Below are positions 1 to 5,923 of a stretch of DNA of 7,585 nt, piece by piece. The notes beneath the pieces are model-generated. The model made no database searches. It was not told the DNA's origin and worked only from the letters and a program-made list of their open reading frames with translations. The stretch is taken from assembly GCA_041743105.1 (NCBI GenBank), contig JBGTNI010000017.1:1-7585 (forward strand), written 5' to 3'. Position numbers and translations under genes: made by a program. Source of the stretch: QHCE01 sp041743105 (GTDB lineage: Bacteria; Actinomycetota; Actinomycetes; Mycobacteriales; QHCE01). Positions within the stretch are counted from its first letter, which is position 1. Every line of letters begins with the position of its first letter.

Positions 1-1
1 G

Positions 2-505
2 GGATTCGTCGGCGATCCGGCAACCGGGCTCTATTACCACCCGACGCTGGTGGACGGTGTACGAGCCGAGGACCGCATCTTCAACGAAGAAACCTTCGGA
101 CCAATCGTCGGCGTGGCGACCTACGACCGACTCGACGAAGCGATCGAGCTGGCCAATGCTCCGGGATACGGCCTCTCCGCGGCGATCTATACCCAAGACC
201 CCCACACCGTTTTCTCCTTCCGGCGCGGCGTCAAGGCCGGCATGATCAGCGTGAACAACTCCACCTCCGGGGCCGAGACACACCTACCGTTCGGCGGGAA
301 CGGCAAGTCCGGCAACGGGAGCAGGCAGTCGGGCACGTGGGTGCTCGATCAGTTCGCACGGTGGCAATCGATGAACTGGGACTACTCGGGACGACTACAG
401 AAGGCGCAACTGGACACCGCCGAAATCGAGCCCGACATGGACTTCCGGCTGCGGGACACCGGCACAACCCGCACCCAGGGTTCGGTCGAGAAATTTCGCC
501 AGTAA
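2..505 (+). CDS. Aldehyde dehydrogenase family protein, C-terminal part (5' end outside window)
   Basis: This is the last 167 residues of an NAD(P)-dependent aldehyde dehydrogenase, which oxidises an aldehyde to the carboxylic acid in the cytoplasm. The frame is open from base 2 and ends with TAA. The motif EETFGPIV (residues about 23-30 of the visible part) is the family signature whose second Glu and Phe contact the nicotinamide ribose. It is followed by the usual GYGLSAAIYT segment and by a C-terminal SGAETHLPFGGNGKSGNGSR block before the oligomerisation tail. The catalytic Cys and general-base Glu lie upstream and cannot be checked. The substrate is unknown. An in-frame GTG at 50 is internal to the domain and is not a real start. 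The gene ends about 110 bases before the next one and looks like ordinary metabolism, not part of the terpene cluster. Confidence 0.93.
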   Translation, partial: GFVGDPATGLYYHPTLVDGVRAEDRIFNEETFGPIVGVATYDRLDEAIELANAPGYGLSAAIYTQDPHTVFSFRRGVKAGMISVNNSTSGAETHLPFGGNGKSGNGSRQSGTWVLDQFARWQSMNWDYSGRLQKAQLDTAEIEPDMDFRLRDTGTTRTQGSVEKFRQ

Positions 506-614
506 GGGCTGCCGGGATCCGCTATGCCCCGGAGCTGCGTAGGCTACTAACGTCGCCGATAGATATGCCAGTGGCCGCCACGAGCTAGGTCACCACATCA
601 CAAGGAGGAGCGCA

Positions 615-1046
615 ATGCCCAGTCGTGACGCCACCACAGTCTGGAAAGGCGGACTAAAGTCCGGCTCCGGAGAAGTCAGCCTCGACTCGTCGAACGCCGG
701 CCAATTCGCGGTTTCATTTCCCACTCGGGCGGGAAACCCCGACGGCCAGACCAGCCCCGAAGAGCTCATCGCCGCAGCACATTCTTCCTGCCTGGCCATG
801 AGCCTCTCCGGCGCACTAGGGTCTGAAAATCTTGTGCCTGACTCGATCGACGTCAGCGCCGAGGTCACACTGGACTCCGACGGAGCCGGCTTTGCCATCA
901 CCGGCATCGCGATCACGCTGCGCGCCCAGGTGCCGGGCGTGGATGCCGAGAAATTCCAGGAGCTGGCACGCAAGGCCGAGCAGACCTGCCCGGTGAGCAA
1001 GGCATTGTCGGGCACCACCATCACGCTGGACGCGGCACTCGCCTAA
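615..1046 (+). CDS. osmC: OsmC/Ohr-family peroxiredoxin-like protein
   Basis: The 143-residue product matches the OsmC family in length and layout. These small cytoplasmic dimers reduce organic hydroperoxides with a pair of cysteines. An N-terminal strand region (TTVWKGGLKSGSGEVSL) is followed by SPEELIAAAHSSCLAMSLSG, which carries the peroxidatic Cys59. The second conserved cysteine, Cys125, lies in AEQTCPVSKAL, and LDSDGAGFAITGIAI is the typical central block. The pattern resembles E. coli OsmC (PEELIGAAHAAC and CPVSQVL) more than Ohr. The ATG at 615 has an excellent Shine-Dalgarno site (AAGGAGG, 602-608). The gene is probably monocistronic: about 110 bases follow the dehydrogenase and a strong hairpin follows its stop. 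The role is probably protection against peroxides; a link to the P450 genes downstream is not supported by the sequence. Confidence 0.93.
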   Translation: MPSRDATTVWKGGLKSGSGEVSLDSSNAGQFAVSFPTRAGNPDGQTSPEELIAAAHSSCLAMSLSGALGSENLVPDSIDVSAEVTLDSDGAGFAITGIAITLRAQVPGVDAEKFQELARKAEQTCPVSKALSGTTITLDAALA

Positions 1047-1066
1047 CCCGCACCCAAATAGCCAGT

Positions 1067-1094
1067 GTGTCCGCCGGATATATCCGGCGGACAC
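1067..1094 (+). terminator. Strong hairpin, probable factor-independent terminator after osmC
   Basis: The 28 bases form a perfect palindrome centred between 1080 and 1081. As RNA it gives a 12-bp GC-rich stem (GTGTCCGCCGGA pairing with TCCGGCGGACAC) with a TATA loop. It begins 20 bases after the OsmC stop codon. Only a weak T-run (TTGGTT) follows, which is common for actinobacterial terminators. It separates the left-hand genes from the terpene cluster. Being symmetric, it could also act on the other strand. Confidence 0.85.
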
Positions 1095-1394
1095 TTGGTT
1101 ACCAGCTCCGATTGCAACAGCACTTTCTGCGCCGTGCAACTGAACGTCAGCTCCAGCCCACATTATGGTGACACGAGCTGGGCATAGTGGGGAGTTGCGG
1201 CGCCCCACCGACAGGTGGCTCACCGGCAACGTTGTCGCGGTGGTCGTTCGCTTGTGTAATCGATTGTCCTGGTCTGGTCAGACTTAGACAACAAATGCTC
1301 ATGCGTCATGACTATGCCCATATACCGCCGCTGTGGCAGACTACCAATGGGACCACTCACCCGAAAGGCGAAGCCCCGCGCTGCTGACCCCCAC

Positions 1395-1410
1395 CGTTAC
1401 ACACGTAACG
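1395..1410. promoter_or_regulatory. Perfect inverted repeat, candidate operator or leader hairpin
   Basis: CGTTAC and GTAACG form perfect 6-bp arms around a 4-base spacer (ACAC). The repeat ends 28 bases before the chosen start codon of terpene synthase 1 and 16 bases before its Shine-Dalgarno site. Its size and symmetry suit a TetR-type or similar dimeric repressor, but no regulator gene is in the window. It could instead be a small hairpin in the leader. The symmetry is observed; the function is inferred. Confidence 0.4.
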
Positions 1411-1426
1411 CCGCAGCACCGAATAC

Positions 1427-1434
1427 GAGGTGAG
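1427..1434 (+). promoter_or_regulatory. Ribosome binding site deciding the start of terpene synthase 1
   Basis: GAGGTGAG matches the 16S rRNA tail over seven consecutive bases (GAGGTGA) and ends 4 bases before the ATG at 1439. The in-frame GTG at 1430 overlaps this site and has no site of its own, so ATG 1439 is the better start. Confidence 0.75.
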
Positions 1435-1438
1435 TGCG

Positions 1439-2536
1439 ATGACGCACCACAAACCAGGCCGGGAACACCCCCAGACCCACACCGTCTTAGGCGACCTCGC
1501 ATCCGGGAACACCGATCTAGGACAAACAACACTTCCTTATAGGTTGAGATCTTTGACAGCATCGCCAATGAGCCCGTGGGTCGATGAGGCGGAGTCACAC
1601 ACTCGCAACTGGGTTCGATCCTTCGGTCTGGTGCGCTCCGAGCGCGCGAAGGAACGCTTCGACTGTATGGCGGCGGCGGGACTGGCCGCGCGAAGCTACG
1701 CCTCCGCGGTAGGCCAATCCGATCTGGCGATCGCCACAGACTGGATCAGCTGGCTATTCCTTCTCGACGACCAGCTCGACGAAGGGAGCGTGGGTAGAGA
1801 TCTCATGGCCGCGTCCAAACTCCTTCGACCGCTGGCCAAATCACTAGCTGAACAGCCTGCGCGCCGGTCACGGTATGACAGTCCACTTCAGGCAGCGTTG
1901 GACGATCTCTGGTCCCGGATGGCACCGTCGATGCCGGCGACATGGCGGGCAAGGTTCATCCGCGATTTCGCCGACTACCTAAGCGGGTGCGAGTGGGAGG
2001 TGGCCAACAGGGCTTCCGGGCGAATACCAAGCTTGGAGGAGTATCCGCCCGGTCACCGCAGAACGGGCGCGCTCTGGCCCGCGCTGGATATGCTGGAGTT
2101 CGTCACCCACGATCCCCTGCCGGATCTGGTTTACTCCAATCCGCTGTTCGCCGAGTTGCGCAACGCCACCGCCGACGTCGTGTGCTGGACCAATGACGTA
2201 CTGACCGTCGACAAGGAGCGGGCGCGGGGAGACGTGCACAACTTTGTCATCGTGCTCGAACATACGACCGGCTGCACGACCGATACTGCGACGGCACAGG
2301 TAGCGCAATACATCGACCGGAGGCTGACCGACTTTATGGAGCGGGAACGCCGGCTGCCCGATCTGCTGGACGCAATGAGGTTGGAGGAGTCAACGCGACA
2401 TACCGTGAACCGCAATGTGGCTGGCCTGCGCGACTGGATGCGCGGACACCTCGACTGGGGCTTGGAGACCCTTCGCTACCACAGCGTGGAGCACACCGCG
2501 GCCGGTGTTGAACCAAGTTACCTCGAGAGGTTGTGA
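1439..2536 (+). CDS. Class I terpene synthase (terpene synthase 1)
   Basis: This 365-residue protein is a class I terpene cyclase, which ionises a prenyl diphosphate with three Mg2+ ions and cyclises the cation. The aspartate-rich motif DDQLDE is at residues 110-115 and the NSE-type triad NDVLTVDKE at 252-260 (N252, T256, E260), followed by GDVHN. Thr at the middle position is allowed by the general (S/T) consensus, although Ser is usual in bacteria. An HRRTG segment at 206-210 supplies the likely diphosphate-sensing arginine, about 45 residues before the triad. The C-terminal Arg-Tyr pair is R346-Y347 in ETLRYH. The motif spacing is that of bacterial sesquiterpene synthases, so farnesyl diphosphate is the likeliest substrate. 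The LPYRLR block that normally opens the domain begins near residue 32, so about 30 residues form an extra N-terminal tail. A rare TTA codon lies at 1487-1489. The P450 gene begins 3 bases after the stop. Confidence 0.93.
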   Translation: MTHHKPGREHPQTHTVLGDLASGNTDLGQTTLPYRLRSLTASPMSPWVDEAESHTRNWVRSFGLVRSERAKERFDCMAAAGLAARSYASAVGQSDLAIATDWISWLFLLDDQLDEGSVGRDLMAASKLLRPLAKSLAEQPARRSRYDSPLQAALDDLWSRMAPSMPATWRARFIRDFADYLSGCEWEVANRASGRIPSLEEYPPGHRRTGALWPALDMLEFVTHDPLPDLVYSNPLFAELRNATADVVCWTNDVLTVDKERARGDVHNFVIVLEHTTGCTTDTATAQVAQYIDRRLTDFMERERRLPDLLDAMRLEESTRHTVNRNVAGLRDWMRGHLDWGLETLRYHSVEHTAAGVEPSYLERL

Positions 2537-2539
2537 GTC

Positions 2540-3907
2540 ATGGTGAGCACACAACCACCGCCGGTGGCGCCGGGGCGGCTGCCGGGAATCGGCCATCTCG
2601 CGGTGATGCTTCGCAATCCGCTCGCTTTCATGAGGTCGCTGCCACAGGTGGCTGATGTGGTCACGATCCATCTTGGCTGGCGGCCGATGTACGTCGTCAA
2701 CTCGCATGATCTCGTACGCGCCATGCTGACGTCGGAAGCCGGGAACTGCACGCGAGGATTCATCTTCGAAAAGGCCGGCAAGATCTTCGGTCGGAGTGTG
2801 ATCGTCTCCGATGGCGAGCTGCACAAGAGGCAACGGAGACTCGTCCAACCTGCCTTCCACCACCAGCAGATCGCCCGCTATGCCACCGTTATGATCGACG
2901 CGGTCGCCGCCAAGGTCCGATCCTGGGAGCCAGGTCAAGCATTCGACGTGAACTCGCAGATGCACGATCTGGGACTGGAGGTTCTCTGTCGCGCACTGTT
3001 CCGCACCGAGCTGGCCGCTGACGCCGCCACGCGAGTGAAGCAGGCGTTCCCCGGCATCGTGGCGGGAATCACGGCTCAGGCGTTGTATCCGATGCAATGG
3101 CTGGAGAAGCTGCCGCTACCCGTGAACCGCCGATTCAAAGCGGCAGTGCCGCAGCTGAGACAGGTCGTCGACGAGATCATCGCCAGCTACCGGGACACCG
3201 GAACAGCGGAGAATGACGTGCTCGCCATGCTCATGGCGGCACAGGATCAGGAGACCGGCCATCGCATGAGCGACGAGCAGCTACGGGACGAAGTCGTCAC
3301 GCTTCTGGTGGCCGGAGCCGAAACCGTGTCGACGTCCCTGGCGTGGCTGTTTCACGAGCTAGCCCGGAATCTCGATGTGGAGCAGTCGTTGGTCGAGGAA
3401 CTCACCGCCGAGCTGGGCGATGCACCTCTGAGATTCGAGGACCTAGCGCGCCTGAAGTACACCAGCGCTGTGGTCAACGAGACACTCCGCCTACACACGC
3501 CCAACTGGATCCTGACCCGCCGGGCTGGACATTCCTTAGATCTTGGAGGGTTCTCCATCCCGGCCGGCGGCGAACTGGCATTCAGCCTGACCACGCTGCA
3601 CCGCGACCCGGCACTCTACGACAGCCCTATGCAATTCGACCCGCTTCGCTGGTTGGACGGCCGGACGGCAAACCTGCCCCGTGGCGCGTTCATGCCCTTC
3701 GGGGTCGGCAAGCACAAGTGCCTAGGGGATGTTTTCGCGCTGCAAGAGATGGTTGTCGCCGTTGCGACGATCACGCGTCGGTGGCACCTCATCCACAAGC
3801 CGGGGATCAAGGTCCGCGAACTGCCCTGGACAACGGTGCAGCCATCCGGACTCACCATGTATCCCGTGGGCCAGACGGCCAATCCGATAGCCGGCACGCA
3901 CCATTGA
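2540..3907 (+). CDS. Cytochrome P450 (P450 1), likely terpene oxidase
   Basis: The 455-residue product is a complete soluble bacterial P450, expected to oxidise the terpene made by the adjacent synthase with electrons from separate redox partners. Visible landmarks are the helix C block HKRQRRLVQPAF (95-106), the oxygen-activating helix I motif AGAET (258-262), the helix K ExxR pair E314-R317 (ETLR), the FDPLRW segment (366-371) and the haem loop FGVGKHKCLG (387-396) with Cys394 as the iron ligand. ILTRRA, PAGGELAFS and TLHRDP are typical of the actinobacterial terpene P450s exemplified by PtlI (CYP183A1) and CYP170A1. The first helix C residue is His where Trp is common. The ATG follows the synthase stop by 3 bases with GAGAGG (2525-2530) upstream, so the two genes are probably translationally coupled. 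A rare TTA codon is at 3536-3538. No redox partner gene is in the window. Confidence 0.94.
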   Translation: MVSTQPPPVAPGRLPGIGHLAVMLRNPLAFMRSLPQVADVVTIHLGWRPMYVVNSHDLVRAMLTSEAGNCTRGFIFEKAGKIFGRSVIVSDGELHKRQRRLVQPAFHHQQIARYATVMIDAVAAKVRSWEPGQAFDVNSQMHDLGLEVLCRALFRTELAADAATRVKQAFPGIVAGITAQALYPMQWLEKLPLPVNRRFKAAVPQLRQVVDEIIASYRDTGTAENDVLAMLMAAQDQETGHRMSDEQLRDEVVTLLVAGAETVSTSLAWLFHELARNLDVEQSLVEELTAELGDAPLRFEDLARLKYTSAVVNETLRLHTPNWILTRRAGHSLDLGGFSIPAGGELAFSLTTLHRDPALYDSPMQFDPLRWLDGRTANLPRGAFMPFGVGKHKCLGDVFALQEMVVAVATITRRWHLIHKPGIKVRELPWTTVQPSGLTMYPVGQTANPIAGTHH

Positions 3908-3929
3908 ACCTACAAAAAGGGGTATCGCA

Positions 3930-4793
3930 ATGAGCAATCAGGTGTCAGAAGGCAACAGCATGACAGCCTTGGACGATTCTACCGGGAAGTCTCAGACTAG
4001 CTACGTGATGGCTTCGGAATGGGAGCGTGAAGGGCTCAGGCTGAAGGCTCTCGAGGAGCAGTACGATCCCGGCAGTATCGGTATGCTCACGGCTTCGGGG
4101 GTGAAACCAGGATGGCGGTGTCTGGAGGTGGGCGCCGGCGCGGGCAGCATCGCGCGATGGCTAAGCACAATGGTGGGGCCCGCCGGGACGGTCATTGCCA
4201 CCGACATCGACACCCGCTTCCTGACCGAACACCCGGGACCCGGAGTACAGGTGCGCCAGCATGACATCACCTCCGATGACCTTGACGAGGCAGAGTTCGA
4301 CCTGATCCACGCTCGCGCGGTCCTAGAGCACCTACCCGACCATCAGATGGTCATCAACCGCCTCGCTTCCTTGTTGGCGCCGGGCGGCAGGCTCCTTGTG
4401 GAGAGCCTCGACATGAGTCCTCCGGCAATCGCGGCCGCCATTGAATATGCCAACAACGCCGACGTCGCCACCCGAATGTCAGGTTTTTTTGCCGCGTGTG
4501 TCCAGATAATGGGCGCGGCAGGGGCCGACGCCTACTACGGCGCTAAGCTCCCAGCCGCCCTCGACTCCGCGGGTCTTTCCGAGGTCGCGGTGGAGGTCAG
4601 AGTCAACACCGTTGCCGGGAACCCGGCTAACTTGTTCTCCTTGAGTCTCCAACGCCTGCGGGGCCCCTTCATGGCCATGGGAATCCTAGATGAGGCCGCA
4701 TGCGACGCTCTACTCAGCGACTTTGCCGACCCGACACTGCGAATCCCTGGATCACCAATGGTGGCAGCACATGGAAGGAAACCAGCTAGCTAG
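3930..4793 (+). CDS. Class I SAM-dependent methyltransferase
   Basis: The 287-residue protein has a class I (Rossmann) methyltransferase domain that transfers a methyl group from S-adenosylmethionine. The SAM-binding motif I is LEVGAGAGSIA (65-75), the acidic ribose-binding residues fall in ATDID (90-94), the HDITSDDL segment (111-118) would contact the adenine, and FDLIHARAVLEHLPDH (123-138) and LAPGGRLLVES (149-159) complete the core. About 120 further residues form a C-terminal cap that probably determines the substrate. The ATG at 3930 follows AAAAAGGGG (3914-3922) at good spacing; an in-frame ATG at 3960 with AGAAGG upstream is a possible alternative. The gene lies 22 bases after P450 1 and reads in the same operon. 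It could methylate a hydroxyl or carboxyl made by a P450, or the prenyl diphosphate itself as in 2-methylisoborneol and sodorifen biosynthesis. The sequence does not decide between these. Confidence 0.9.
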   Translation: MSNQVSEGNSMTALDDSTGKSQTSYVMASEWEREGLRLKALEEQYDPGSIGMLTASGVKPGWRCLEVGAGAGSIARWLSTMVGPAGTVIATDIDTRFLTEHPGPGVQVRQHDITSDDLDEAEFDLIHARAVLEHLPDHQMVINRLASLLAPGGRLLVESLDMSPPAIAAAIEYANNADVATRMSGFFAACVQIMGAAGADAYYGAKLPAALDSAGLSEVAVEVRVNTVAGNPANLFSLSLQRLRGPFMAMGILDEAACDALLSDFADPTLRIPGSPMVAAHGRKPAS

Positions 4794-4802
4794 CCGCACC
4801 GC

Positions 4803-4832
4803 GTGCATACCGTGATCGTGTTCAACATGCAC
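4803..4832. repeat. Short spaced inverted repeat between methyltransferase and terpene synthase 2
   Basis: GTGCAT (4803-4808) and ATGCAC (4827-4832) are perfect 6-bp inverted arms separated by 18 bases in the 74-base gap before terpene synthase 2. The arms might be an operator or a weak leader structure; chance is also possible, because short repeats at free spacing are common. Confidence 0.2.
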
Positions 4833-4853
4833 TCGCGACGCCGCAAAATAGCC

Positions 4854-4861
4854 GGAAGGGG
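4854..4861 (+). promoter_or_regulatory. Ribosome binding site deciding the start of terpene synthase 2
   Basis: GGAAGGGG ends 6 bases before the ATG at 4868. The in-frame TTG at 4862 directly abuts this site and is too close to be used, so ATG 4868 is the start. Confidence 0.7.
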
Positions 4862-4867
4862 TTGCTC

Positions 4868-5845
4868 ATGACCGTCGTCGACACCGAGCAGGGACCCCTG
4901 CGTTTTCCTGCGATGCCAATGGATTTCCCACATCTCCGGCATCCGGATATGGAGCAAGCGGAGCAACACGCACGCGAATGGTGGAACGAGTGGATAATCC
5001 CGGCAACCAGGGTAGGAGCCGTCCGGCCCCCGTGCGGGTACCTGGCGGCGTACGCCTTTCCGTGGTGCAACAGAGACATCGTGGAGATAGGGGCCGACGT
5101 CGCAGCCTGGCTCTGGGCCGTCGACGATGGCCACGTGGACGAGTCGGAACCCGACAGCGTCGCGGCGGCCACGCAGATCGCGGCGATGCTGCGTGCCCTC
5201 GACGGTGAAATTGCCGACACCCCACTGGCCGCAGCGCTGATGGACATCCACACCCGCTACCGGCGCCACTCCACGCCAGCCCAACTCGCGCGCTTCTGCG
5301 AGAAGGTGCGGTCTTATCTGCTCGGCTGCCTGGCCGAAACCGTCCACCGAGCCAGACACCACTCGCCCACCGTGCGTGACTACCTACCGCTACGGCTCCA
5401 GGCCAGCGGATGCCTACCCGAACTAGCCGTCGTCGAGATCGCCTCGGGTAGCCCAGAACTTCCGGCGACTCAGGTGCACCATCCCGACGTCGTGGCTCTG
5501 ACCAACCATGCCGCCTACATCATTGCCATGTTCAACGACGTGCTCTCATGCCTGCGCGAAATCGACCGCTGCCCAGTCGACTTCATATTCAACCTCCCGC
5601 TGGTATGCGCCCACGCCAGCGGCTCAAACCTGCAAACCGGACTGGATCGTGCGGCAGCCATCACCAACGCCCGGATCCACGCCTTCACCGAACTCTACGA
5701 GCGCATCGAACCAGCCGCGGAAGTCGCGTTGAAAACCCACTTCCACGGCATCCGAAACTGGCTCCAAGGATTCTACGACTGGCAGCTCGATTGCGGACGT
5801 TACCTGCCCTACTGGCAAGCCCAAGCCACGCCGCCGACCCGATAA
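4868..5845 (+). CDS. Class I terpene synthase (terpene synthase 2)
   Basis: This 325-residue protein has the length and layout of a single-domain bacterial class I terpene synthase. The FPAMPMDFPHLRHPD opening is followed by the metal-binding motif DDGHVDE (86-92), a DDxxxD form rather than DDxxD. A probable sensing arginine is R176 in YLPLRLQASG, 47 residues before the second metal site, the intact NSE triad NDVLSCLRE (N223, S227, E231). The C-terminal Arg-Tyr pair is R311-Y312 in CGRYLPYW. The segment after the triad is unusual: where terpene synthase 1 has KE followed by GDVHN, this protein has RE followed by CPVDFIFN. It is only distantly similar to terpene synthase 1 and is not a recent copy. 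It lies 74 bases after the methyltransferase and 78 bases before P450 2, in the same direction. The substrate is probably a C10-C20 prenyl diphosphate; the product is unknown. Confidence 0.9.
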   Translation: MTVVDTEQGPLRFPAMPMDFPHLRHPDMEQAEQHAREWWNEWIIPATRVGAVRPPCGYLAAYAFPWCNRDIVEIGADVAAWLWAVDDGHVDESEPDSVAAATQIAAMLRALDGEIADTPLAAALMDIHTRYRRHSTPAQLARFCEKVRSYLLGCLAETVHRARHHSPTVRDYLPLRLQASGCLPELAVVEIASGSPELPATQVHHPDVVALTNHAAYIIAMFNDVLSCLREIDRCPVDFIFNLPLVCAHASGSNLQTGLDRAAAITNARIHAFTELYERIEPAAEVALKTHFHGIRNWLQGFYDWQLDCGRYLPYWQAQATPPTR

Positions 5846-5912
5846 TGCCGACGGGGTCTAACATCGACGCGCTTCATAGTGGACGGTGCACCCGGAGGAC
5901 TCGCTCGAGATC

Positions 5913-5916
5913 GGAG
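5913..5916 (+). promoter_or_regulatory. Ribosome binding site deciding the start of P450 2
   Basis: GGAG sits 7 bases before the ATG at 5924. The upstream in-frame GTG at 5879 has no such site and would add 15 residues (MDGAPGGLARDRRND) that do not look like a P450 N terminus. The stronger GGAGG at 5894-5898 has no start codon at usable distance. Confidence 0.6.
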
Positions 5917-5923
5917 AAACGAC

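Larger units (their letters stand above)
1095..1438. other. Non-coding region upstream of the terpene operon, presumed promoter region
   Basis: No convincing gene is present on either strand: the open frames here are short, lack Shine-Dalgarno sites and encode low-complexity Arg/Pro/Gly-rich sequence. The region lies between the OsmC terminator and the first gene of the cluster, so it should hold the promoter and control sites of the operon. I cannot place -35 and -10 boxes with confidence. The clearest element is the inverted repeat at 1395-1410. Confidence 0.6.

Noticed and set aside
1141..1169. Possible promoter: TGAACG, 17 bases, TATGGT
   Set aside because: Only about half of the -35 positions match consensus, and it lies some 270 bases before the first gene; too weak to call.
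1272..1283. Small palindrome GTCTG-GT-CAGAC
   Set aside because: Five-base arms are expected by chance in a region this long; no supporting context.
1187..1387. A short plus-strand open frame in the non-coding region before the cluster
   Set aside because: It has no Shine-Dalgarno site, no recognisable motif and irregular composition; it is probably chance.
2390..3097. A 235-codon minus-strand open frame opposite terpene synthase 1 and P450 1
   Set aside because: It lies opposite two well-supported genes, has no recognisable domain, and arises from third-position GC bias.
3343..3933. A 196-codon plus-strand open frame overlapping the P450 1 C terminus
   Set aside because: It is an out-of-frame shadow of P450 1, rich in Arg and Pro, while the overlapping frame carries the haem-binding motif.
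4790..5362. A 190-codon minus-strand open frame opposite terpene synthase 2
   Set aside because: No domain is recognisable, and the opposite strand encodes a synthase with both metal-binding motifs.
5879..5923. GTG start that would extend P450 2 by 15 residues
   Set aside because: No ribosome binding site precedes it, and alignment with P450 1 begins naturally at the ATG at 5924.
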